The position numbers and the translations under genes are program-made. A stretch of DNA of 35,478 bases, taken from the NCBI GenBank assembly GCA_018336075.1, contig JAGXRB010000049.1:1-35478 (forward strand), in the 5' to 3' direction. The stretch comes from Bacteroidota bacterium. Lineage in GTDB: Bacteria > Bacteroidota > Bacteroidia > Bacteroidales > F082. Below are positions 14,736 to 24,700 of this stretch, piece after piece. The notes beneath the pieces were generated by a model. That model searched no databases, was not told where the DNA came from, and saw nothing but the letters and a program-made list of their open reading frames with translations. Position 1 is the stretch's first letter, and every line of letters starts with the position of its first letter.

Positions 14736-15596
14736 ATGAAAGGAATAATCTTAGCAGGCGGTTCAGGAACCCGGCTTCACCCATTGACACTTGCAGTGAG
14801 CAAGCAGCTGATGCCCATTTACGATAAGCCAATGATCTACTATCCTATGTCGATACTGATGATGGCTGGGATTAATGAAATACTTATTATTTCAACACCG
14901 CAGGATCTGCCAAATTTTAAAAAACTGCTTGGTGACGGCAAGGGTTTGGGTTGTTCTTTCACATATAAAGAACAAGCTGTTCCTAATGGGCTTGCACAGG
15001 CTTTTGTAATTGGCGAATCGTTTATTGGCAATGACAAGGTAGCACTTGTTTTAGGAGATAATATATTCTACGGTAGTGGATTACAAAATCTTATGGTTGA
15101 AAACAGTGATCCTGTTGGCGGGGTAGTGTTTGCATACCATGTTTCCGACCCCGAACGCTATGGTGTTGTTGAATTTGACAGCAACAATAAAGCCATTTCG
15201 ATTGAAGAGAAACCAAAAGCCCCAAAATCAAATTATGCTGTGCCCGGCCTCTATTTTTATGACAATTCTGTTGTAGAGGTAGCAAAAAACATACAGCCAA
15301 GCGCAAGAGGCGAATACGAAATCACCGATGTGAACAAATATTACCTCAATAACGGAAAGCTTAAAGTAGGCATTTTAGGGCGTGGTACAGCCTGGCTGGA
15401 TACAGGCACTTTTGAGTCACTTTTACAGGCCTCACAATTTGTTCAGGTCATTGAGCAACGGCAGGGACTTAAAGTAGGTTGTATAGAAGAAATCGCCTTT
15501 TACAAAGGTTTTATCAACAAAGAACAACTTGAAAAACTAGCACAGCCGCTTTTGAAAAGTGGTTATGGCGAATACTTAATGAATCTCATAAAATAA
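14736..15596 (+). CDS. rfbA: Glucose-1-phosphate thymidylyltransferase
   Basis: Makes dTDP-glucose from glucose 1-phosphate and dTTP, the first step to dTDP-rhamnose and other dTDP sugars of surface polysaccharides. The 286-aa sequence has the nucleotidyltransferase signature [11 protein letters not shown] (9-18), [16 protein letters not shown], metal-binding Asp108 in LGDNIFYG, the EEKP motif and the second metal site in [10 protein letters not shown]. Length and motifs match RmlA closely. The other dTDP-rhamnose genes (rfbB, rfbC, rfbD) are not adjacent; instead it sits 19 bp after an RND exporter gene and 10 bp before a polyprenyl synthase gene, so the three are probably transcribed together. 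Confidence 0.95.
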   Translation: MKGIILAGGSGTRLHPLTLAVSKQLMPIYDKPMIYYPMSILMMAGINEILIISTPQDLPNFKKLLGDGKGLGCSFTYKEQAVPNGLAQAFVIGESFIGNDKVALVLGDNIFYGSGLQNLMVENSDPVGGVVFAYHVSDPERYGVVEFDSNNKAISIEEKPKAPKSNYAVPGLYFYDNSVVEVAKNIQPSARGEYEITDVNKYYLNNGKLKVGILGRGTAWLDTGTFESLLQASQFVQVIEQRQGLKVGCIEEIAFYKGFINKEQLEKLAQPLLKSGYGEYLMNLIK

Positions 15597-15606
15597 CTGT
15601 TTTTCC

Positions 15607-16581
15607 ATGGTCAAAATTCAGGAATTTCAACAAATAATAAACGATCTAATTGAAAAGCAGGATTTCGCAAAGTCGCCAACAGAACTTTACGAGCCCATTT
15701 GCTATGTGATGTCGCAGGAAGGAAAGCGCCTCAGGCCTTTACTGACATTGCTTGCATGTGATCTGTTTGATGGCGACATCCAGCAAGCCCTTTACCCTGC
15801 AATGGCGATAGAAGTTTTTCACAACTTTACCCTTGTGCATGACGATATAATGGACAATGCACCGCTTAGAAGAGGAAAAGAGACTGTATACAAAAAATGG
15901 AATTCAAATATTGCCATTCTTGCCGGAGATACCATGTTTGCAATGGCCTATCAATATGCGGTAAAAACAGATCCCGGATTAATTCCTGATATCCTTGGTG
16001 TATTCAGTCAGGCTGCTATTGAAGTGTGCGAAGGTCAGCAGCTTGATATGAATTTTGAAAATACCGAGAAGGTAACTATTGACGATTATTTAAATATGAT
16101 TCGTCTGAAAACGGCTGTTCTTCTTGGTGCCAGTCTTAAAATCGGTGCAATTGCTGCAAAAGCAGACCCTGAATCTGTAAAAGATATATATCAATTTGGA
16201 ATCCATCTTGGAATAGCATTCCAACTCAAGGATGACCTTTTAGATGTGTTTGGAAACGAAGAGAAGTTTGGGAAAAAAAGTGGCGGAGATATTGTAGCAA
16301 ACAAAAAAACCTATTTGTATCTCAAGGCCAGAGAACTTGCAGATCAACTGCAGTTAAATGAATTATCCATCTTATATAAAAGTCAGCCTGAAGACCCTAA
16401 AGAAAAGATAATCAAGGTAAAACAGCTTTTTAATGATCTTGGGATTGAAGCCTGTGTGTCAAACGTAATGGAGGAATATTACGAAAAAAGTCTTGAGTTT
16501 TTGGACGCTGTCAATGCAGACAAGGACAAAAAAGCTGCTTTGCGCACATTTGCGGAGCAATTATATCATCGGGTTCATTGA
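15607..16581 (+). CDS. Polyprenyl diphosphate synthase (trans-isoprenyl diphosphate synthase)
   Basis: Adds isopentenyl diphosphate units to an allylic diphosphate in isoprenoid synthesis. The 324-aa protein contains the first Asp-rich motif DDIMD (79-83), RLRP at residue 41, GDTMFAMAYQY, and the second Asp-rich motif DDLLD (209-213). The first motif has no two-residue insertion and is preceded by Phe74 at the fifth position upstream; in known enzymes this pattern goes with C20 or longer products rather than the bacterial C15 type, so geranylgeranyl or a longer chain is inferred. It starts 10 bp after rfbA. Its stop overlaps the 3' end of the convergent ABC-F gene by 7 bp. Confidence 0.92.
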   Translation: MVKIQEFQQIINDLIEKQDFAKSPTELYEPICYVMSQEGKRLRPLLTLLACDLFDGDIQQALYPAMAIEVFHNFTLVHDDIMDNAPLRRGKETVYKKWNSNIAILAGDTMFAMAYQYAVKTDPGLIPDILGVFSQAAIEVCEGQQLDMNFENTEKVTIDDYLNMIRLKTAVLLGASLKIGAIAAKADPESVKDIYQFGIHLGIAFQLKDDLLDVFGNEEKFGKKSGGDIVANKKTYLYLKARELADQLQLNELSILYKSQPEDPKEKIIKVKQLFNDLGIEACVSNVMEEYYEKSLEFLDAVNADKDKKAALRTFAEQLYHRVH

Positions 16582-18536
16582 TACTGTTTTAAACTTTGCT
16601 CAAGGGTTTCCATCTCAAGATGAAGTTTTTCCCATGCTTCCATCAAATTTGAGAGCTCATTTTTTGTCTTATCATAAGATAAATACCATGTTTTATCCAG
16701 ATTAACGTCAGGATGATTGGCAGGATTTGCCAAAACTTCATTCATGGCACTTAGTTTATCTTCATGATCACTTATTTGTTTTTCGATTTTCTCGATTTCC
16801 CTTTCCGATTTGCGCCTTTCTTTCTCAATTTGCTTGCGTTTCTCCCAGTTCTGCTTTCCTACGGAAGATTCAACCTCTTTCTCATCGTTGTTCTGTGTTT
16901 TTAAAACGACCTCAAGCTCCTGCAGCTTTACCATATCACGATCGGCCAGAAAGTCATAAATATCGCCAATATATTCCTTTATTTCAGGCTTTTTAAACTC
17001 ATAAACCTTATTGGTCAAACCCTGCAGAAAATCCCTGTCGTGGGAGACGATAATCAAAGTGCCATCAAACTGAAGTAGTGCGCTTTTGAGAATATCCTTT
17101 GACTGCATATCAAGGTGGTTGGTAGGCTCATCAAGAATCAAAAGATTGGTTGGAAACAACAGCATCTTGGCAAGGGATAAACGTGCTTTTTCTCCTCCTG
17201 ACAAAACTTTGACCTTCTTATCCACAGCATCTCCGCTAAACATAAAAGCACCAAGAATAGATTTTAGTTTTGTCCTGATATCACCCACAGCAACATCATC
17301 AAGTGTTTGGAAAGCAGTCTTTTCCAAATCAAGCATATCGTGTTGATTCTGTGCATAATAACCTACAGAAACCTGATGTCCGTATTTTAATACGCCTTCA
17401 AATTCCAGCACTCCTGCCAGAATCTTGGCAAGAGTCGATTTGCCCTCCCCATTTCGACCAACAAAGGCTATCCGCTCACCACGCGTAATAAGTAAGTCTT
17501 TATTCTCAATAACCTTCAGTGTATCATAAGATTTGGACAAAGCTTTTGATTCAATTGTAATCTTACCGGCATGCGGCGCTGGTGGAAAACGGAAAAATAT
17601 ACCCTTTTTATCTAAATCTTCAATTGAAATTTCGTCTATTTTTCCGAGCATTTTCACACGCGATTGCACCTGTCTTGCCTTCGAAGCTTTATATCTGAAG
17701 CGTTCAATAAACCGCTCAATCTCTTTAATCTCTTTTTGCTGGTTTTGGAAGGAGGCTGTTTGCGTTTCTATCCGCATCGATCTCATATCTAAATACTCAG
17801 TATAAGAAGCCTTGTAATCGTATATCTTTCCCTGACTAATTTCAATAGTTCTTTTTGTAACATTATCCAAAAAGGCGCGGTCGTGTGAGACAAGCATCAC
17901 CGCCCCATAATACCCCTGCAGGAAACTTTCCAGCCATTGTATTGATTCAATATCCAAATGATTGGTAGGCTCATCCAATAACAGCAAAGAAGGCTTTTTA
18001 AGCAGAATCTTAGCAAGCTCCACACGCATCTGCCAGCCATTGCTAAATTCATTCATGTTGCGATGCATATCAGCATGCGAAAATCCCAGACCAATTAAAA
18101 TCTGTTCAGATTCACCTTCGATTGAATGTGCGCCAAGAAGCGCCATGCGCTCGTTAAGTGCTGACAGTTTTTCTATTAGCCGATGGTAGGCTACAGATTC
18201 AAAATCAACGCGTTCATGAAGTTCCTTACTAATCTGTGCAATTTGTGCCTCAGTTTCGTGAATGACATCAAATGCTGTTAATGCTTCCTGCAAAACAGTT
18301 TGTTTGCTGCCAAGTTCTTTCTCCTGAGGTAAGTAGCCCAAAGAAACTTCATCCGGAACTACAATTTCACCTTTATGCGGCATTTCAAGCCTGCAAATAA
18401 GCCTGAGAAGGGTTGTTTTTCCAGCTCCATTTTTACCGACAAGACCAATTCTATCCTTTTCCTTTATCAGAAAATTAATGTTGCTGAAAAGGTCATCACC
18501 CGTAAAATGAATTGTTAAATTTTGAATTGAAACCAT
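16575..18536 (-). CDS. ABC-F family ATPase (ribosome-associated type)
   Basis: A soluble protein with two ABC ATPase domains and no membrane spans, the hallmark of the ABC-F class that acts on ribosomes (translation factors or antibiotic protection). Domain 1 has Walker A GKNGAGKT (34-41) and Walker B LLLLDEPTNHLD, with the signature degenerate (FSNGW). Domain 2 has GRNGEGKST, LSGGEKARL and LILDEPTNHLD. The charged inter-domain linker about residues 230-300 is present. A C-terminal charged coiled coil (about 540-650) resembles Uup/YdiF-type extensions. I start at ATG 18536 (MVSIQNLTIHF, 653 aa), which fits the family N-terminus; the frame is open a further 53 codons upstream but those residues look non-coding. 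Convergent with the polyprenyl synthase gene, overlapping by 7 bp. Confidence 0.92.
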   Translation of the reverse strand: MVSIQNLTIHFTGDDLFSNINFLIKEKDRIGLVGKNGAGKTTLLRLICRLEMPHKGEIVVPDEVSLGYLPQEKELGSKQTVLQEALTAFDVIHETEAQIAQISKELHERVDFESVAYHRLIEKLSALNERMALLGAHSIEGESEQILIGLGFSHADMHRNMNEFSNGWQMRVELAKILLKKPSLLLLDEPTNHLDIESIQWLESFLQGYYGAVMLVSHDRAFLDNVTKRTIEISQGKIYDYKASYTEYLDMRSMRIETQTASFQNQQKEIKEIERFIERFRYKASKARQVQSRVKMLGKIDEISIEDLDKKGIFFRFPPAPHAGKITIESKALSKSYDTLKVIENKDLLITRGERIAFVGRNGEGKSTLAKILAGVLEFEGVLKYGHQVSVGYYAQNQHDMLDLEKTAFQTLDDVAVGDIRTKLKSILGAFMFSGDAVDKKVKVLSGGEKARLSLAKMLLFPTNLLILDEPTNHLDMQSKDILKSALLQFDGTLIIVSHDRDFLQGLTNKVYEFKKPEIKEYIGDIYDFLADRDMVKLQELEVVLKTQNNDEKEVESSVGKQNWEKRKQIEKERRKSEREIEKIEKQISDHEDKLSAMNEVLANPANHPDVNLDKTWYLSYDKTKNELSNLMEAWEKLHLEMETLEQSLKQYQ

Positions 18537-18634
18537 ATCTACTTTAAAAGATAGCAAAAATACGGAATACATCCGTTGTAGCCACTTAATACCATTTGTA
18601 ATTTTAAAATGGTAAATGCCGATGCTACTTGAAA

Positions 18635-18674
18635 ATAGTCCAATGATCCGCCAAAGGCGGGGAAATTGGACTAT
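18635..18674. repeat. Compound 40-bp inverted repeat
   Basis: ATAGTCCAAT (18635-18644) pairs with ATTGGACTAT (18665-18674). Nested inside is a second palindrome, CCGCC-AAA-GGCGG (18648-18660). The combined hairpin has short internal loops and lacks a T-run, so it is more like a dispersed palindromic repeat (REP-like) than a terminator. It lies between the ABC-F start and the terminator of the giant gene. Confidence 0.65.
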
Positions 18675-18704
18675 ATTGAAAGTAAATCGGTACAACGCAA
18701 TATA

Positions 18705-18737
18705 ATAAAAAAGGGGAGCCTTATGAGCTCCCCTTTT
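18705..18737 (-). terminator. Terminator of the 2686-aa surface protein gene
   Basis: GGGGAGC (18713-18719) pairs with GCTCCCC (18727-18733) over a 7-nt loop, flanked by A:T pairs; in the minus direction it is followed by TTTTTTA. It lies just after the stop codon at 18756. Confidence 0.9.
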
Positions 18738-18755
18738 CGTAAGGTATTCGGATTG

Positions 18756-21700
18756 TTATTTGGTAACAACGATCGTCTTATTGAATGTTCTGCCTTCAGC
18801 ATTGATAAACTGCAGTGTGTAAGCGCCGCTGCGCAGACCGTCGAGACTGAAGGTCTTTGTGCTTTCGCCATTGATACTGCTTTCTATCACAACCTGACCC
18901 ATAAAGTTGAACATGCGAACGATTTTCACACCTTCAACAAGATTAATGTTCAGTTCGCTGCGGGCTGGAACAGGATAAACTGTAATAGCCGACATTGGGT
19001 TCTCTTCAACACCAACAGCTATATCCATGACAACAGGAACGGTGAAAACCGGTGTAGCAGGATCATTGCTAGCAATGAGGATATTTGCAATGTATACGCC
19101 AATAGGTAAACCAGTAGAATTGAAGCTGACATTTCTGATCTGGCTTGCACCAGGAGCTACAGTACCTGAAGGAGTAGCAAAACTTAACCATCCGCTACCG
19201 TTTACATACTGTATTGTTGCAGTCCAGTTCAGAGGGCCATTTCCAGTATTTCCAAGTGTCAGCTGTCGTATGGCAGCATCACCTGAAGCAAAGAAATAGT
19301 GATACAAGGAATCAGGAGTAACTGTAATTACAGGTACTGTGACAGTAACATTTGTAGTAACGATTTCAGATTCTCCAGGATATGGCTGACCATAAACTGC
19401 AGATACACCATAAACATAACTACCAGGAGTTACATTGCTGTCGATATATGTGCGGACATTAGCAACAGTATTGCCAATTTCTACACCATCACGATATACA
19501 TTGTAGCCAAGTAGTGGTCCGTGGGTACATCCGCCACCGCCGCCGCCAGTAGTTCCTTCAATAAGGAAAGGAAGGCCTTGTGCCGGAGTTCCGGTACCTG
19601 TATCAAGGAAGTCCTGCCATGTGGAAGAAGAACCAAGGAATTGCTTAGCATTGCCTGTAACAGCCTGACCATTTACGGTAATTGGAGGAGCCCATGGACC
19701 ACTTGCCAGACTTCCGGCAAGGGTATAGTCAATCCAATAGGTTCCTGGCTCTAATACAAGGTCAGGAGTTGCCATCACGATACTCATGATAGGACGTGTA
19801 GTTCCCGGAGTGCCTTCGCTCAAACGGTAGCTGTTGGTCCATGCAGTTGAAGCCATACGGTTGGTAACAACGTCACCCCAGATAACTTGTCCGCCTGCGG
19901 TTGGATCGCCATCCCATACCTGGATATAACCACCGGTCATTGAGCTTGTGGTAGGTGAACCAGTCTGGTAGCCGTAAACAGTAATTGTTTCAACATTCCA
20001 GGTTTCACTTACTACGATGTCATCAGCCATGCGGTTGTTTGATGCAAACTGAATTCCAGCTCCAAGGGTATTCATACCTAGCGTTACATTCTGTAGAATG
20101 CTCTGGTCTGTTCCATTAGGGCCTGTACCAGGACTGTTGATGAATGGACCGTTATCGTGCAACAAGGTACGGTTACGACTTCCACTCATGTGTTTAATTC
20201 CGGAAGGAATGATCTGAGCTTCGCCACCAATTGAGGTAGTTTCAGCGTTATCACCACTTACATATACGAAAGTTGGATTGAGTTTTTCATCAATTTCACC
20301 TTGTGACATGCCAGAAGTTCTGAAGAAGATTTCGCTATTATGTACAGCGGCTACAGGAGCAGTATAAGCTGCTTTTGTAGAAGTATTCGTAACAGTTACA
20401 TCATCTATCTTAATAAAGAACATATCGGTAACATTTGCATGCTGGAAGGCGATATAGATCGTCTGACCGGCAAAAGAACTCAGGTCAATAACAACTTCAG
20501 CCCATGTTGCAGGCGAAATTGCACTATGAACTGTAGTAGTGAAATCAGCTACAGCATTGCCTGTTGTGCTTACTTTCACATAATACTGTTCTTGTGACCA
20601 TGCCGGATCTTGCGCATCAACCCAGAATTTAAGTTCTGAGGTTGCAGTAACAGCAATAGGAGGTGTAACAAGCCAGTTATTTGGTGTCAGAGCTCCAGCA
20701 TCATTGCGATAACTGGCGCTGGTCATACAGTAAAGTCCTGTATGAGCATCAAATGCACTGAATTCAATAGCTGAATTATTCCAGATATATCCGTCGCCAT
20801 CAACATCATAAGTAACCCATCCTGCAGGGAGTGTACCAGCTTCGAAGCCTTCAAAGAAGTCTTCTGTAGTGCCACCGCCACCACCTAAATCAGGTTCCTG
20901 CCAGCTGAGTGTAACATTTTGACCATTAACAGCACTTGTAAGGTTGCGTGGAACAGGATAGCAAATACTTGAAGGCTCAACCATCAAAGTAACAGGAACT
21001 GTTACAGTTGGGTTCGTACCATCATTAGAGGTAAATACAAGACTTCCCTCATAAGTTCCAACTGCTAAATTTTCTGCATTAAAAGCAACGTCAATAGTTA
21101 CAGTTTCACCGGGAGCAACAGTACCCATTAAAGGAGAAGCAGACAACCATTCCGTCGGAGGAGGAGTATCTCCTGTTACGCGAACGGTATATTCTTCAAC
21201 TTCGCCCCATGAAGCAGCTCCACAAGGTACAGGATCTACGCTATAGGTAAGACGGATACGCATTCTGTAATCGCCAGGAGCAGTGCCAGCAGGAACCATA
21301 ATGTTGCCTGTAAAGCTAGCTCCGGTACCACCTACGTTGGTAAGGATAAACTCTTCAGTTGTTCCTGTTCCAAAGGTGTAATCCATATTCCAGTCAACCC
21401 ATGCAGTTACTTTATTGGCAGAATAGTTATTTGTAACAGATACTGTTATAGCTTCAGCGTTTCCAGCTCCTATTTCAGTGTTTAAAGCAGTGTAATTTGC
21501 AACACCACCTTGCCAGCCACTGCTGTTGTTGATACTTCCAAATAAAACATTGGAGATGTATTCATCATCACCAGGACTGGTAGTAGCACCGCAATAAGCT
21601 GGAGCAACATTTGTTACAGTTGCAGATAAGCAGTCATTTGCTGCTAATTCATCACCGGCAAGATTCGTGCATGCATTGAATACATAGGTTTGTCCAACAG

Positions 21701-24700
21701 TGCTCATGTCGACTGTACCAGCAAAGGTATAGTTTACTGATGCGCCACCGGCTAATGGGCCAGGAACAACACCTGTAACAGCAGCGCCACCATTAACTGT
21801 ATAGGTAACAGGAATATTGCTTTGTGAAGCTGTTCCGAAGTTTCTTACAGTGATAGTTACTACTTCATTACCGAGATTTGGAGCTGAAACAGGAGATACA
21901 AGCGCTTGAACACCAACATCATTGGCTGCGCCGCTTGAACCTTCAATCAAACAGAATCCAAGTGGTGCTGTTTGTGTAGTCCATGCATTGGTTGATGTAT
22001 TTAATTGCATACAAACACCGGCACCGCCAGGTTGATTCAGTGTCAGATTCCAGCAGTTCACAGCTGTTCCGATCATACTTTGAACTGAGAACCAGCCCTG
22101 AGCAACAAATACATCAGGGAAAGTAGCAGTATACTCATAGATAGGATAAGTGCCGGCAAACATGTCACCGGTTGCTGTGCGTGTAAGCTGAATATTGGTA
22201 TAAAGGGCTATTTGAGCACCAGGTTGTCCGGCATTATCAGCATAGAAGCCAATATTAAATGGTCTTGGATCAATTCCAGTACATGGTCCCCATGCAGTTC
22301 CATTATAGAATGCACTGATAGTCCAGAAACGAAGACCAGAAATCATTCCACCGCCAGTAAAGCTTTGGTATGATGCAAAGTTTCCACCCTCATCTGAGTT
22401 GTATGCTGTAGCAAAATTAACAGCAGGCTGACTGATCAAACTACCTGCAGGGCAAGTAATCGCATCAGTAGGCGAAGGAAGAACTTTTGTTTCAATATAT
22501 GCAGGTGATTCAACATCACCATTTGCATTGTATAAAGCAATTCTTTCAAGAAGTCTTTCATAATCTTCTTTTGAATCAACTTTAGGAGCTCTAACTGATG
22601 TGTTTACCACTAATTCGAAATCAAGATCAGCGTCACCATTATTAGTAACCGTAACCTGTTGTACTGAAGATTCACCAACTTCTAAGGTTTCAGTTAAAGA
22701 AGCAGGAGCAACAGCGATAAGCGGTGCATATACTGGCTCATCTACGAGTACATCATCAACAAACCATGTGTGTGCATCACTACCCTGATATCTAAAGGCG
22801 ATATAAATATCCTGACCTGCATAAGCAGTAAGATCAAGAACTGTTTCAATCCATGCAGTAGCAACAGTAGGTGTTGTCCAGATTTCTGTGAAATCGGCAC
22901 TTCCACCAGTGTTTCCAGTTGTACTGATGAGTACACTGTTCTTTCCATACCAAGTTGGGAAACCATTATAGCTCCAGAAACTTAGTTTGATTTCGATACC
23001 GGCAGGTAGAGGAATTTTTGGGGTAACCAACCAGCCATCTTCAGTTTGTGAAGCAGGTCCATAATTATGGAAAGCAGATTTAGTTCCACCGGGAGTATGA
23101 TTCTGAGCAGTTGAGCTAACCCATGTTCTAACATTTGCATTTCCATCTACGTCATAAATTCCCCAACCAAGTGGAGGGAATGCTTCACCTTCGTAATCTT
23201 CAAAGAATGGGAAGGTAGCAACATATGCAAGGTTAAAGTTAGCAATCAAGGTAAGGTCACCTGTAATAGTAATATCGTTTGCAGGTAATACTGACACAAC
23301 ATCACCACTAAGATTTGTCCAGTTGACAAATTCATAACCAGCCGCAGGTATAGCATTCACAGCTACAACAGCACCATAGTTATAAACACCAGCCCCGGTT
23401 ACAGTACCACCAGCTATAGGGTTGGCTACAAGCGTAAGCGTGTAGTCAATCATAACAAAGTTTGCTGTAAGTGTAAGGTCACTCGCTGGCATTGTGATGA
23501 CATTGGCTGTAACAACTGATATAGTATCTCCAGCTGCATTGGTCCAGTTTACAAAAGCCCAACCTTCGGCAGGGATAGCGTCAACGGATACTGCTTCACC
23601 AAAATTATAAACACCAGCACCTGTAACAGTACCACCAGTTTCCGGATTGGCTACAAGCGTAAGCGTGTAATCAATCATTTCGAAGTTAGCAGTAATAGTT
23701 AAATCATTAGATGGCATTGTAAAGGTATATGAGGCAGTTGTAGCAAGAATATTGCCATCAGCATCAGTCCAACTAACTCCCATCCAACCAGTATTTTGGG
23801 TTCCTGTTATAGTAACTTGATCTCCAAAATTATATACGCCAGCACCTGTAACAGTACCACCAGCTTCCGGATTGGCTACAAGCGTCAGCGTGTAATCAAT
23901 CATAGCAAAATTCGCTGTAAGTGTCAGGTCGCTTGAAGGCATTGGGATGACATTGGCTGGAAGAACTGAAACAGTATCTCCGGCTGCATTGGTCCAGTTT
24001 ACAAAAGCCCAGCCTTCGGCAGGGATAGCGTCAACGGATACTGCATCACCAAAATTATATTCACCAGCACCGGTTACAGTACCGCCAGCTGTTGGATTGG
24101 CTACAAGCGTCAGCGTGTAATCAATCATAGCAAAGTTGGCTGTAAGTGTCAGGTCGCTTGAAGGCATTGTGATGACATTGGCTGAAAGAACTGAAACAGT
24201 ATCTCCGGCTGCATTGGTCCAGTTTACAAAAGCCCAGCCTTCAGCAGGGATAGCGTCAACGGATACTGCATCACCAAAATTATATATACCAGCCCCGGTT
24301 ACTGTACCGCCAGCTGTTGGATTGGCTACAAGCGTCAGCGTGTAATCAATCATTTCGAAGTTGGCTGTAAGTGTCAGGTCGCTTGAAGGCATTGTGATGA
24401 CATTGGCAGGAAGAACTGAAACAGTGTCTCCGGCTGCATTGGTCCAGTTTACAAAAGCCCAGCCTTCAGCAGGGATAGCGTCAACTGATACCTGATCACC
24501 AAAATTGTATATGCCGGCGCCGGTTACGGTACCACCAGCTACAGGATTAGCATTCAACGTAAGTGTATAGTCGATCATTGTAAAAATGGCAGTAACACCA
24601 AAATTATTGATCATATTGATAGTAGTCATAGCAGCGGTTGTGTTAGCAACCGATCCTGTCCATGAACTGAATTCCCATCCTTCATTACCTGTAGCTGTAA

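Noticed and set aside
18537-18695. 53-codon N-terminal extension of the ABC-F gene
   Set aside because: The family N-terminus begins at MVSIQNLTIHF, and the extension runs through the nested palindrome region and reads like non-coding DNA.
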